From Thioclava pacifica DSM 10166 (lineage in GTDB: Bacteria; Pseudomonadota; Alphaproteobacteria; Rhodobacterales; Rhodobacteraceae): a DNA stretch of 64,000 nucleotides. Below are positions 1 to 11,847 of the stretch, one piece after another (within the stretch, counting starts at the first letter, position 1; every line of letters begins with the position of its first letter). The notes beneath the pieces were generated by a model that saw only the letters and a program-made list of their open reading frames with translations, did no database searches and was not told where the DNA came from. The position numbers and the translations under genes are program-made. The stretch is from positions 124,001 to 188,000 of the forward strand of contig NZ_AUND01000038.1 in NCBI RefSeq assembly GCF_000714535.1, in the 5' to 3' direction.

Positions 1-34
1 TATGTTCGGGCGCGGTTTCAGTTCGGGAGAGAGA

Positions 35-1837
35 ATGAGCGGTTCGGTGGACAAGACCCTGCGCGTCGCCAAGGCCCAAGCCAAAAGCGGCGCCTTTGCC
101 GAGGCCGAGGCGCTCTATCGCGAAGTGCTCGCCCGATTTCCGTCGAACAAGCGCGCGCAGGCGGGGCTTGCCGAGCTGCAAGCGATGCGCGGGCAGGGGC
201 CGCTCGGTCAGCCGCCGCGGGCGATGATCGAGGAACTCGTGGGGCTCGCGCGGGCGCGCCGCTTTCGAGATCTGGTCGCCGCGACCGTGCCGGCGCTGGC
301 GCGGTTCCCGCGTGCCGAGCCGATCCTTGAGCTGCGCGCGGTTGGCCTGTCGAATATCGGCGATCATCGCAGTGCGGTGGAGATGTATGCGAAACTCGCC
401 GATCTGCGCCCGATGGATGTCGAAGTGCTGGGCAAGCTGGGCAATGCGCAGCTGATGAGTGGCGATGCGGCCGGAGCGGTCGAGTCCTTCTCGCGCATGC
501 TGGAGCTGCGTCCGGGGGATGCGGTCGCCCATAACAATCTCGGCAATGCTCTGGCCAATCAGCGCGAGCCCGAGCGCGCGATGGAGCATTATGCCGCCGC
601 CGTTGCCGCCAAGCCTGACCTGCTGCCTGCGCGGGTGAACCTCGGCAAGCTTCTGTATCTGCGCGGCGAGGTGCCCGAAGCGCGCCGTCACATCGAGGCG
701 GCGGTAAAGCTTGCGCCGGGCAACCCGAACTTGCTCGATCTGCTGGGCAACCTTCTGAAAGCGCAGGGCGATACCGAAGGCGCCAAGGCGCAGTTCGATG
801 CGGCGCTGGCACTTGCGCCGAAATCGGCGGCGATCCATCTCAACCGGGCCCTTGTGCAGAAATTCCAGCCCGGCGATCCGCAGATCGCGACCCTCGAGGC
901 GCTTCACCGCAATCCCTCGACGCCGGTCTCGGATCGGTCGCAACTGGGCTTCGCCCTGGCCAAGGCCTATGAGGATCTGGGCGAGATCGAGCGCTCCTAC
1001 GCCCGCCTCAAACAGGCCAATGCGGAGCGCAAGGCAGAGATCGGATACGACACCGCGCACTCGCGCACGCTCTTTGAGCAGATCCGCGCGGCCTTTGCCG
1101 AGCCGCATCCACCGATCGCGCCGCTGGAGGCCCCGACCGGGCCCGAGCCGATCTTCATTCTCGGCCTGCCGCGCTCGGGTACGACGCTGATCGAACAGAT
1201 CATTTCCAGCCATCCCGATGTGGTCGCGGGCGGCGAGCGCGAGGAGCTGAACTCCGCGCTCAAGGCGCTCGACTGGTCCTCGGTGACGGGGTTCGAGCGT
1301 GAAGGCGCGAAGATCGAGGCCGGCTATCGCGAGATGCTGCGCCGCTTCGGCGGCACGGCGGGCTTCGTGACCGACAAGATGCCGTCGAACTTCCTGTGGA
1401 TCGGTGCGATCCGGGTGCTCTTCCCGAAGGCGCGTATCGTGCATATTCACCGCGATCCGCGCGCGGTGCTCTGGTCGATCTACAAGATGCGTTTTACCGG
1501 GACGGGGTATGGTTTCGGTTATGACCTTGGCGATCTCGTGGCCTATCATGGGCTGTATCGCGAACTGATGGCGCATTGGCGCGCGCTTTTCGGTGACGCG
1601 GTGATCGACGTGGATTATGAGGCGCTGACCGCAGATCCCGATCCCGCGATCCGGAGCCTGATTTCGGCGCTGGGCCTTTCGTGGGACGAGGCCTGCCTGC
1701 GCCCGCAGGACAATACCCGTGCGGTCAACACCGCGTCGAACCTGCAAGTGCGCCGTGCCATCTACAAGGGCAGCTCGCAGGATTGGCAACGCTACGCGCA
1801 TCTGATCGGCGAGGCTTTCGCCGGGCTGCCGGAATAG
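35..1837 (+). CDS. TPR-repeat sulfotransferase (copy 1)
   Basis: Roughly 600 residues. The N-terminal half (about residues 1-330) is a run of tetratricopeptide repeats. The C-terminal half is a PAPS-dependent sulfotransferase domain: the phosphosulfate-binding loop ILGLPRSGTTLIEQ starts near residue 373, and the second binding strand-helix HIHRDPRAVLWSIY lies near residue 470. The family transfers sulfate to proteins or sugars; the acceptor cannot be read from sequence. An in-frame ATG at 2 lies at the window edge, but the ATG at 35 follows a purine-rich GGGAGAGAG and gives the same MxGSVDK start as the paralogue directly downstream, so I use it. Sure of the family, unsure of the substrate. 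Confidence 0.88.
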   Translation: MSGSVDKTLRVAKAQAKSGAFAEAEALYREVLARFPSNKRAQAGLAELQAMRGQGPLGQPPRAMIEELVGLARARRFRDLVAATVPALARFPRAEPILELRAVGLSNIGDHRSAVEMYAKLADLRPMDVEVLGKLGNAQLMSGDAAGAVESFSRMLELRPGDAVAHNNLGNALANQREPERAMEHYAAAVAAKPDLLPARVNLGKLLYLRGEVPEARRHIEAAVKLAPGNPNLLDLLGNLLKAQGDTEGAKAQFDAALALAPKSAAIHLNRALVQKFQPGDPQIATLEALHRNPSTPVSDRSQLGFALAKAYEDLGEIERSYARLKQANAERKAEIGYDTAHSRTLFEQIRAAFAEPHPPIAPLEAPTGPEPIFILGLPRSGTTLIEQIISSHPDVVAGGEREELNSALKALDWSSVTGFEREGAKIEAGYREMLRRFGGTAGFVTDKMPSNFLWIGAIRVLFPKARIVHIHRDPRAVLWSIYKMRFTGTGYGFGYDLGDLVAYHGLYRELMAHWRALFGDAVIDVDYEALTADPDPAIRSLISALGLSWDEACLRPQDNTRAVNTASNLQVRRAIYKGSSQDWQRYAHLIGEAFAGLPE

Positions 1838-1892
1838 GTAAAGCTCTTTGGCGAGCCTTCCGGGGCAGTGAAGGATTACTGAGGGGAAAGAC

Positions 1893-3704
1893 ATGGCTGG
1901 TTCGGTTGACAAGCTTCTGCGTACGGCTCAGACGCAGGCCAAGAGCGGAGCATTTCGCGAGGCGGAGGCGACCTATCGTGAGCTGCTGGCGCGCTTCCCC
2001 GCGAACAAGCGCGCACAGGCTGGTCTGGCCGAGCTCGCAGCCATCGTCGCGAACTCTGTAGGGCGCGAACCGCCGCGCCAGCTGATCGGCCAGCTCTTCG
2101 CGCTCAAACGCGCCGGGCGCGATCGTGACATGGTGGCGCTGGCCATCAAGGCGCGCGCGCAATTCCCCCGCTCGCTTGCACTGCTCGAGATCCACGCCAA
2201 CGGGCTTTCGGCGCTCAATGACCGCGCGGGAGCGGCCAAGCTGTATCGCGAGCTCACCGCGCTGAACCCGATGAACCCGGATTACTTCGGCAATCTCGGC
2301 AACGAGCTGATGCTGCTGGGCAAATATGACGAGGCGGAAGATGCTTATGAACGCATCCTTGCGCTGCAACCGACGAACCCGGTCGCACTGAACAATCTCG
2401 GCAACGTCAAGAACCGTCTCGAGTTCAACAAAGAGTCGCTCGAATATTACGAAGCGGCGGTGAAAGCGGCGCCGAACTATATCGAGGCACGGTTGAACCT
2501 CGTCGAAACGCTTCTTTCGAGTGGCGAGGCCGAGAAGGCTGGCCAGCAAGTCGACGAAATCCTCAAGCTCGATCCGGGCAACCTCTATGCCCAGACCAAA
2601 GCTGCGATCGTCAAGGCGCGTCAGGGAGACAAGGAAGCCTCGCTCGAACAGATCGAGGCAGTGCTGGCCATCGAGCCGCATTTTGGTCCGGCGCTCAAGG
2701 TCAAGGTGGGCAACCATACCTTCGTGAAGGACGATCCGTTCTTCGACGTGATGGATGTCGCGCTGCAGGACCCGACGATCGTGGGCAAGGACCGGGCGAA
2801 TATCGAGTTCACGCTGGGTCGGGCTCGCAACGATCTCGACGAGCCCGAAGCGGCTTTTGCCCATTTTGCGCGCGGCAATGCCATCCGCAAGGAGCTGGTC
2901 CAGTATCACATCTCGCAGGATGAAAAACTCTTTGCCGAGATCAAGGCCGGTTTCGCCGAGCCCCGTCCCGCGCTGCCTGCGGAAACCGGGCAGGGCCCCG
3001 ATCCGATCTTCATTCTCGGTATGCCGCGCTCGGGCACAACGCTGGTCGAACAGATCGTAACAGCACACCCGATGGTCGCGCCGGGGGGCGAACTTACCGA
3101 TCTGGGTACGGGCTTGCGCCGCTTCGACTGGGCCGATCCGAACGGCCTTGAGAAGATCGGACCCGATCTGCGCGCCTCCTATCGCGAGACGCTCAAATCG
3201 CTTGCGGGCGAGAAGCCTTACGTCACCGACAAGATGCCGCTGAATTTCCGCTTCATCGGCGTGATCAAGGCCTTCTTCCCGGATGCGAAGATTATCAACC
3301 TGCATCGCGACCCGCGCGCGGTGCTCTGGTCGATCTATCACCACAACTTCGCCTCCGACGGGAACGCCTATGCGCATGATCTCGATGATCTCGTGGATTA
3401 CTGGTATCTCTACAAGGACATGATGGCGCATTGGAACGCGCTCTATCCGGGCCAGATCTTCGACCTGAAATACGAGGCGCTGACCGAGAATCCCGAGACA
3501 GTGATCCGCTCGCTGATCGACTATCTCGGTCTGCCCTGGGACGAGGCCTGCCTGCGGCCGCAGGACAACAAGCGCGTCGCCAAGACCGCTTCTCGCGAGC
3601 AGGTCAAGAAGCCGATCTACAAGGGCAGCTCGAACGCCTGGCAGAAATATCGCCCCTTCGTGGAGAAAGCCTTCTCGCGGCTTGATGTCTGGACCGACGC
3701 CTGA
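1893..3704 (+). CDS. TPR-repeat sulfotransferase (copy 2)
   Basis: A 603-residue paralogue of the preceding gene, 55 bp downstream on the same strand, preceded by GAGGGGAAAG. TPR repeats fill the N-terminal half. The sulfotransferase domain has the PAPS loop ILGMPRSGTTLVEQ near residue 372 and LHRDPRAVLWSIY near 470. The two copies share their first 45 residues almost entirely, the sulfotransferase core and the C-terminal RPQDN...KGSS...W block, but diverge in the TPR region, as expected if the TPRs choose different acceptors. The close spacing suggests co-transcription. The acceptor is unknown. Confidence 0.88.
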   Translation: MAGSVDKLLRTAQTQAKSGAFREAEATYRELLARFPANKRAQAGLAELAAIVANSVGREPPRQLIGQLFALKRAGRDRDMVALAIKARAQFPRSLALLEIHANGLSALNDRAGAAKLYRELTALNPMNPDYFGNLGNELMLLGKYDEAEDAYERILALQPTNPVALNNLGNVKNRLEFNKESLEYYEAAVKAAPNYIEARLNLVETLLSSGEAEKAGQQVDEILKLDPGNLYAQTKAAIVKARQGDKEASLEQIEAVLAIEPHFGPALKVKVGNHTFVKDDPFFDVMDVALQDPTIVGKDRANIEFTLGRARNDLDEPEAAFAHFARGNAIRKELVQYHISQDEKLFAEIKAGFAEPRPALPAETGQGPDPIFILGMPRSGTTLVEQIVTAHPMVAPGGELTDLGTGLRRFDWADPNGLEKIGPDLRASYRETLKSLAGEKPYVTDKMPLNFRFIGVIKAFFPDAKIINLHRDPRAVLWSIYHHNFASDGNAYAHDLDDLVDYWYLYKDMMAHWNALYPGQIFDLKYEALTENPETVIRSLIDYLGLPWDEACLRPQDNKRVAKTASREQVKKPIYKGSSNAWQKYRPFVEKAFSRLDVWTDA

Positions 3705-3771
3705 GCGGTTGCGCAGATCGCGGGGCGCGCGCGGCCTGTAGCCTGACGACGGACCTGTACGGAGCCCTGCC

Positions 3772-4404
3772 ATGCCCGAGATCTCCCATCTGATCGCCTT
3801 CGCAGCAGTGGCGCTGGCGATAGTGCTCAGCCCGGGGCCGAACATGATCTATCTGGTCTCTCGTACGATCTGTCAGGGGCGCGGGGCCGGGATGATCTCG
3901 CTGGGCGGAGTGGCGCTGGGCTTCGTCTTCTACATGCTGTGTGCGGCTTTCGGGATCACGGCCTTCGTGCTCGCGGTGCCTTTCGCCTATGATGCGTTGC
4001 GGTTTGCGGGGGCGGCCTATCTCCTCTGGCTCGCCTGGCAGGCGGTGCGGCCGGGCGGGAGGTCGGCCTTCGAAACGCGGGCGCTTCCGCGCGACGGCCC
4101 GCACAAGCTCTTTGCGATGGGCTTCGTGACCAACCTGCTCAACCCGAAGATCGCGGTGATGTATCTCTCGCTGCTGCCGCAATTCATCGATCCTGAGGCG
4201 GGTTCGGTCCTGGCGCAATCTCTGGCGCTGGGAAGCGTCCAAATCGTGATCAGCGTGGCCGTGAATGCGGGGATCGTTCTGGCGGCCGGAACCGTTGCGG
4301 GCTTCCTTGCCGCGCGTCCGTTGTGGATGCGGGTACAACGCTGGGCAATGGGAACGGTGCTTGCGGCGCTTGCACTGAGCGTGTTGCGCGACGCGCGGCG
4401 CTAG
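3772..4404 (+). CDS. LysE/RhtB-family exporter
   Basis: A 210-residue, very hydrophobic protein with about six predicted membrane segments and the LysE/RhtB N-terminal signature LSPGPNMIYLVSRT (about residues 22-35), followed by the glycine-rich G...GVALGF helix. Family members export amino acids or related small metabolites across the inner membrane; the substrate here is not predictable. GGAG lies a few bases before the ATG. It ends 3 bp before the converging glyoxalase II gene. Confidence 0.85.
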   Translation: MPEISHLIAFAAVALAIVLSPGPNMIYLVSRTICQGRGAGMISLGGVALGFVFYMLCAAFGITAFVLAVPFAYDALRFAGAAYLLWLAWQAVRPGGRSAFETRALPRDGPHKLFAMGFVTNLLNPKIAVMYLSLLPQFIDPEAGSVLAQSLALGSVQIVISVAVNAGIVLAAGTVAGFLAARPLWMRVQRWAMGTVLAALALSVLRDARR

Positions 4405-4407
4405 GGG

Positions 4408-5178
4408 TCAGAAACGGTCCTTGCGGGCGCGGGCTTCGGTGAAGACGGCGAGCGGCGTGGCGTCTGCGGGCAGACCGAGCGCTGCGCGCAGTTTCGGGTC
4501 GGCGCCGCGCAGGAAGGGGTTGGTGACTTTCTCGAGGCCGAGCTCGACCGGCAGCGTGGGACGCATCTGGCCGCGGGTGGCGCGCACCTCGTCCATCCGG
4601 GCAAGCAGGTTCGGATTGTCGGGTTCGAGCGAGAGGGCAAAGCGGCCGTTGGCCTCGGTATATTCATGGCCCGAACAGACCAGCGTCTCGTCGGGCAGCT
4701 CACTGAACCGCGAGAGCGTGTCGAACATTTGAGCCGCCGAGCCTTCAAAGAGCCGCCCGCAGCCCCAGCTCATCAGGCTGTCGCCGGAAAACAGCAAGCC
4801 TGCCTCGGGGAAATAATAGGCAATATGGCCGACCGTGTGGCCATCGGCGGGCAGCACCTCGACCTGCTCCATCCCGATCGCGAGCTTCTCGCCCGGCGCG
4901 ACCTGCTGATCGAGCTTGGGCAGGCGATGCGCATCCGCCTTCGCCCCCACGATTTTCGCCCCGGTCGCCGCGGCCAGCGTCTGCGCGCCGTCGATGTGAT
5001 CGGCATGGTGATGGGTCAGCAGGATCAGATTCGCCTTCCAGCCCCGTTCTGTCAGTGCCTTGAGCACAGGCGGGGCCTCGGGCACGTCGATCACGGTGGT
5101 GGTATCGGTCGCCGCCTCATGCACGACATAGGCGTAATTGTCGGCCAGACAGGGAACGATCAGCAATTCGACGGCCAT
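4408..5178 (-). CDS. gloB: Hydroxyacylglutathione hydrolase (glyoxalase II)
   Basis: A 256-residue metallo-beta-lactamase-fold enzyme that hydrolyses S-D-lactoylglutathione to lactate and glutathione, the second step of methylglyoxal detoxification. The dinuclear metal motif THHHADH is at residues 55-61, with further ligands in GHTVGH, the GDSL segment and CSGHEYT. The length matches the family. It is convergent with the LysE-type gene and divergent from the methyltransferase gene, a pairing that also occurs in related genomes as I recall. Confidence 0.93.
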   Translation of the reverse strand: MAVELLIVPCLADNYAYVVHEAATDTTTVIDVPEAPPVLKALTERGWKANLILLTHHHADHIDGAQTLAAATGAKIVGAKADAHRLPKLDQQVAPGEKLAIGMEQVEVLPADGHTVGHIAYYFPEAGLLFSGDSLMSWGCGRLFEGSAAQMFDTLSRFSELPDETLVCSGHEYTEANGRFALSLEPDNPNLLARMDEVRATRGQMRPTLPVELGLEKVTNPFLRGADPKLRAALGLPADATPLAVFTEARARKDRF

Positions 5179-5240
5179 GGTCTTTTCTACCGCATTGATT
5201 ATCTTGTCACATAGCTAAGCCCAAGGAAGCGGAAGGCGCA

Positions 5241-5999
5241 ATGCATCTCGACGTTCTCGACCTGCGGAATTTCTATTACCGCACGCAGCTGGGCCGGGCG
5301 GCGCAGCGGGCGATCCGTGATCGGGTCGAGGCGCTGTGGCCCGCAACGGGGCCGAGCATGGCAGGGCAGACCGTGGCGGGCTTCGGCTTCGCGGTGCCGC
5401 TCCTGCGGCCTTATCTGGAACCGGCGCGGCGGGTGATCGGCTTGATGCCGGCGGGGCAGGGGGTGATGCCCTGGCCCGCGGGGATGCCCAATGTCTCGGT
5501 GCTGTGCGACGAGGCGCGCTGGCCGCTCGAGACAGGCCGGGTGGATCGGCTGATCGTGATGCACGGGCTGGAGACCTCCGACAATTCCGAGGCGCTGATG
5601 GAAGAGTGCTGGCGCGTACTTGGACCCGGCGGACGCGCCCTTTTCATCGTGCCGAACCGGGCCGGTCTCTGGGCTCCGCGCGAGACCACGCCCTTCGGGT
5701 TCGGCAAACCCTACACGCTCGGCCAGCTCGACCAGCTTGCGCGGCGCTCTGGGTTCGTGCCCGAACGCCATACCGGCGCGCTCTACATCCCGCCCAGCCA
5801 CAGACGCTTCTGGCTGCGCTCGGCCGCGATGTGGGAACGGGTCGGGGTGAAGGTATCGGGTGTGCTCGCGGCCGGGGTGCTGATGCTCGAGGTCTCCAAG
5901 CAGGTCCACGCGCGTCACAATTCGGGCCTCGGAGCGCGGGTGCGCAAGCCGCTTTCGATTCTCGAAGGAGCGGTGAAACCGGCCACGGACCCGGTCTGA
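5241..5999 (+). CDS. Class I SAM-dependent methyltransferase (Methyltransf_11 type)
   Basis: 252 residues. The central part has the type-11 methyltransferase layout: an acidic strand ([11 protein letters not shown]), [12 protein letters not shown], and the post-motif segment [19 protein letters not shown]. The N-terminal SAM-binding glycine loop is degenerate ([10 protein letters not shown]), so the SAM assignment rests on the C-terminal motifs. AAGG lies before the ATG at 5241. Divergent from gloB, with only 62 bp between the starts. Substrate unknown. Confidence 0.78.
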   Translation: MHLDVLDLRNFYYRTQLGRAAQRAIRDRVEALWPATGPSMAGQTVAGFGFAVPLLRPYLEPARRVIGLMPAGQGVMPWPAGMPNVSVLCDEARWPLETGRVDRLIVMHGLETSDNSEALMEECWRVLGPGGRALFIVPNRAGLWAPRETTPFGFGKPYTLGQLDQLARRSGFVPERHTGALYIPPSHRRFWLRSAAMWERVGVKVSGVLAAGVLMLEVSKQVHARHNSGLGARVRKPLSILEGAVKPATDPV

Positions 6000-6425
6000 T
6001 CCGATTTGTCCGAGGTCGGGGGGCGACCTGCGGCCCCGCTCACACGAAATTTTACTTATGAACGATAACAGGCGCGCGAAATCACCTTTCGCGCGGCTTC
6101 GCAGCGCGAGAAAGTTTCGAACCGGAGCGCGGTTTTGCCAAGCCTGTCGTGGTGAATCACCGCGTTCTGCGAAATCGCCGCCTGAGCCCGGAATTTACTG
6201 TTAGCGCCCTCATTTTCGGCGCGTGCTCGTCACCTTATCGCGACGAAGCGCAAAATGCGGGCTTCTGCTCACATTCTCGTGCTCAAGATGGTTGCTAGGG
6301 GGGGATTGCTCTGCTAGTAGCCTCCCCGATAAGCGGTGCGGAGAGACTAGATCACCCGCGCCGGGGGAGAGCCCTCTCGGGCCCGTAACGGGCAGGCGGG
6401 GGCAACAAGCATCGGAAGGGTGGAC
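6000..6425. other. Intergenic stretch upstream of the ATP synthase operon
   Basis: About 425 bp with no convincing gene. It holds an inverted repeat with arms AGGTCG/CGACCT at 6013-6029 just after the methyltransferase stop. It also holds a perfect 9-bp hairpin CGCGCGAAA / TTTCGCGCG at 6073-6095 with a 5-base loop, and a small GCCCGT-AAC-style hairpin close to the atpH ribosome site. The atp promoter must lie here, probably in the more AT-rich part around 6190-6320. I cannot assign -35/-10 boxes with confidence. Confidence 0.5.
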
Positions 6426-6986
6426 GTGTCCGAACCAGCTTCGATTTCCGCAAGCATCGCCGGCCGCTACGCGCTGGCCATTTTTGAACTTTCGCGCGAA
6501 GACAAATCCCTCGCGGCGCTCGAAGCCGATGTGACGGCGCTTTCGGACGCGCTGGCCGGTTCGGCCGAAATGCGCGAGATGATTTCCTCGCCCGTTTACA
6601 GCCGCGACCAGCAGGCCGCCGCCGTGGGCGCTCTGGCCAGCAAGATGGGTCTGTCGGCGCCGATGTCAAACGGGCTGCAGCTGATGGGCGCCAAGCGTCG
6701 CCTCTTCGCGTTGCCGCAACTCCTCAAGTCGCTCAACGCGCTGATCGCCGAGGAGAAGGGCGAAGTGACCGCCGAGGTCACCTCCGCCAGCGAACTCACC
6801 GCAGCTCAGGCCAAGAAACTGGCCGAAGTGCTGAACAAGCAGACGGGCAAGACCGTCAAACTCAACACCGCTGTCGATGAAAGCCTCATCGGCGGCATGA
6901 TCGTCAAGCTGGGCTCGCGCATGGTCGATACCTCGATCCGCTCGAAGCTCGCTTCCCTCAAGAACGCCATGAAAGAGGTCGGATAA
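6426..6986 (+). CDS. atpH: F1 ATP synthase delta subunit
   Basis: About 186 residues, the stalk subunit that ties the F1 head to the peripheral stator. It has the family start [21 protein letters not shown] and the conserved C-terminal block [27 protein letters not shown] use the GTG at 6426 because GGAAGGG sits about 5 bases upstream and the protein then begins (M)SEPAS as in relatives; an in-frame GTG at 6420 is the alternative. First gene of atpHAGDC, 2 bp before atpA. Confidence 0.93.
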   Translation: MSEPASISASIAGRYALAIFELSREDKSLAALEADVTALSDALAGSAEMREMISSPVYSRDQQAAAVGALASKMGLSAPMSNGLQLMGAKRRLFALPQLLKSLNALIAEEKGEVTAEVTSASELTAAQAKKLAEVLNKQTGKTVKLNTAVDESLIGGMIVKLGSRMVDTSIRSKLASLKNAMKEVG

Positions 6987-6988
6987 AC

Positions 6989-8518
<1,530 letters not shown>

Positions 8519-8539
8519 TTGGCCTGAAAGGACAGGGAC

Positions 8540-9421
8540 ATGCCCAGCCTTAAGGACCTCAAAAACCGGATCGGAAGCGTCAAGAACACGCGGAAGATCA
8601 CCAAGGCGATGCAAATGGTCGCCGCGGCGAAGCTGCGCCGCGCCCAGGAAAGCGCCGAGGCCGCGCGCCCCTATGCCGAACGGATGCATTCCGTGATGGC
8701 GGGGCTGGCGGGCTCGGTGAAGGGCTCGGACACGGCGCCGCGCCTGCTCAAGGGCACGGGCTCGGACAAGACTCACCTTCTCGTGGTGATGACGGCCGAG
8801 CGTGGTCTGTGCGGTGGCTTCAACGCCAACATCGCCAAGCTGGCTCGCCAGCATGCAGAAAAGCTTCTTGCCGAAGGGAAAGAGGTGAAAATCCTCACCG
8901 TCGGCAAGAAGGGCCGCGATGCGCTGCGCCGGGAATACGGCCAGTATTTCGTGGGTCACGTGGACCTGAGCGAAGTCAAGAAGCTGAGCTATGACGACGC
9001 CCAGGGGATCGCGCGCGATCTGATCGGCCGCTTCGACAAGGGCGAGTACGATGTCGCGACGATCTTCTTCTCGATCTTCGAGAGCGTGATCGCGCAAAAG
9101 CCGACCGCCAAGCAGATCATCCCCGCTTCCTACGAGCCGGAAGAGGGCGAGGAGCACGTGCCGACGGTCAATTACGATTACGAACCCAGCGAGACGCAGA
9201 TCCTCACTGACCTGCTGCCGCGCGGGATCGCGACGCAGATCTTCACGGCTCTGCTGGAAAACGGTGCCTCGGAACAAGGTGCGCGTATGTCCGCAATGGA
9301 CAGCGCGACGCGCAACGCGGGCGAGATGATCGACAAGCTGACGATCGAATACAACCGCTCGCGCCAGGCCGCGATCACCAAGGAACTCATCGAAATCATT
9401 TCGGGCGCCGAGGCGCTCTGA
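8540..9421 (+). CDS. atpG: F1 ATP synthase gamma subunit
   Basis: A 293-residue rotor shaft of F1. It has the characteristic N-terminal coiled helix ([35 protein letters not shown] in two parts), the central [11 protein letters not shown] motif and the matching C-terminal helix [21 protein letters not shown]. Third gene of the atp operon, 21 bp after atpA, preceded by GAAAGGACAGGGA. Confidence 0.97.
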   Translation: MPSLKDLKNRIGSVKNTRKITKAMQMVAAAKLRRAQESAEAARPYAERMHSVMAGLAGSVKGSDTAPRLLKGTGSDKTHLLVVMTAERGLCGGFNANIAKLARQHAEKLLAEGKEVKILTVGKKGRDALRREYGQYFVGHVDLSEVKKLSYDDAQGIARDLIGRFDKGEYDVATIFFSIFESVIAQKPTAKQIIPASYEPEEGEEHVPTVNYDYEPSETQILTDLLPRGIATQIFTALLENGASEQGARMSAMDSATRNAGEMIDKLTIEYNRSRQAAITKELIEIISGAEAL

Positions 9422-10861
<1,440 letters not shown>

Positions 10862-10870
10862 GGAGGCGTT

Positions 10871-11272
10871 ATGGCCGACACGATGCAATTTGACCTGGTC
10901 GCCCCCGAGCGCAAGCTCGCCTCTGTCGAGGAAGCGGTCGAGGTCATGGTGCCCGGCGCGGATGGTGACCTCACGGTCATGCCCGGCCACGCACCGATGC
11001 TGACGACGCTGCGGCCCGGCAAGCTGACGCTGGTGACGCGTTCGGAAACCCAGAGCTACGCGGTGACGGGTGGCTTCGCCGAGATCACCCCCGAGGGTGT
11101 GACGGTTCTGGCCGAGCGCTCGATGCCCGCGGAAGAGTTCACCAAGGAAGTCCACGATCGCCTGATCGAGGAAGCCCGCCGCGTCCATGACGAGGCGCAT
11201 CCTTCGGTGGCCGACATGACCGCGAAGCTGCTGGCCGATATGGAAGCTCTCGGCTCCCATATGCTGGGCTGA
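10871..11272 (+). CDS. atpC: F1 ATP synthase epsilon subunit
   Basis: 133 residues. It has the N-terminal beta-sandwich with FDLVAPERKLAS and VMVPGADGDLTVMPGHAPML, and a short C-terminal helical part. It is a central-stalk subunit that couples F1 to the c-ring and can inhibit ATP hydrolysis. Last gene of the operon, 9 bp after atpD with AAGGAGG upstream, and followed at once by an intrinsic terminator. F0 genes are absent, in line with the split F1/F0 operons known in alphaproteobacteria. Confidence 0.96.
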   Translation: MADTMQFDLVAPERKLASVEEAVEVMVPGADGDLTVMPGHAPMLTTLRPGKLTLVTRSETQSYAVTGGFAEITPEGVTVLAERSMPAEEFTKEVHDRLIEEARRVHDEAHPSVADMTAKLLADMEALGSHMLG

Positions 11273-11293
11273 GCCCCTCGTTCGAAAAGTTGA

Positions 11294-11324
11294 AAAAGCC
11301 CCGGGTTTCCGGGGCTTTTTTCTT
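11294..11324 (+). terminator. Intrinsic terminator of atpHAGDC
   Basis: A stem AAAGCCCCGG / CCGGGGCTTT with a GTTT-type loop runs into TTTTTTCTTG, 22 bp after the atpC stop. It is a classic rho-independent terminator for the + strand operon. Confidence 0.9.
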
Positions 11325-11375
11325 GCGCGGCCCTTGCGTAAAATGGGTGCCGTAACGTCAGGAAAGTTAAGCTCG

Positions 11376-11726
11376 ATGATCACGGTTGAGAGCCATCGCA
11401 TGGGGATGCAGCAGGGCTCGCTTGTGCTGTTCTCCGACTTTCAGGATGGCGGAACGATGTGGACGGGCGACGGCCCGCGCGAGCTGCGCAAGGCGGTGCG
11501 CTTTCCAGAGCCTTTCCTCGCCAAGCCGATGGTGCATGTTTCGCTTTCGATGTGGGACGTCGACAGCAAGCACAATTCGCGTATGGATATTTCCAGCGAT
11601 GGCGTAACGCCCGAGGGCTTCGTCATCGTCTTTCGTACCTGGGGCGATACACGCGTCGCGCGCGTGCGCGCCGATTGGATGGCGATGGGCGGCGTCTTGC
11701 ATGAAGACGACTGGGAAATTCCGTAA
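11376..11726 (+). CDS. H-type lectin domain protein
   Basis: 116 residues, almost entirely one H-type lectin domain. The visible family pattern is W-x-G-D-G-P-R, then VRFPEPF-AKP-VHVSLSMWDVDSKHNSRM, then TPEGFVIVFRTWGDTRVARVRADWMAMG. These domains bind GalNAc-type sugars in eukaryotic members; the role of bacterial versions is unclear. I chose the ATG at 11376 over upstream in-frame starts because GGAAAG lies 9 bases before it. No signal peptide is visible, so the protein may stay in the cytoplasm. It has its own terminator downstream. Confidence 0.82.
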   Translation: MITVESHRMGMQQGSLVLFSDFQDGGTMWTGDGPRELRKAVRFPEPFLAKPMVHVSLSMWDVDSKHNSRMDISSDGVTPEGFVIVFRTWGDTRVARVRADWMAMGGVLHEDDWEIP

Positions 11727-11770
11727 GGCCCCTGGGACGGCGCGCAAAGCCCGTTTTCCGTGGGAATAAG

Positions 11771-11806
11771 GAAAAACGCCCCGCCAATCGGCGGGGCGTT
11801 TTCTTG
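11771..11806. terminator. Bidirectional terminator between lectin gene and mmsA
   Basis: AAAACGCCCCGCC-AATC-GGCGGGGCGTTTT is a 13-bp perfect stem with A and T runs on both sides, between two converging genes. It can terminate both the lectin gene (+) and mmsA (-). Confidence 0.9.
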
Positions 11807-11847
11807 TCTCGCAAGGGCAGGGCGGGTTTGAGCCGCCCCGCGCTCTC

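Noticed and set aside
1725-3845. A 706-codon minus-strand frame over the second sulfotransferase
   Set aside because: Antisense shadow of a well-supported gene with TPR and PAPS motifs.
6280-6325. Possible -35/-10 pair (TTGCTA, TAGTAG) for the atp operon
   Set aside because: Poor match and uncertain spacing; kept only as part of the description of the intergenic stretch.
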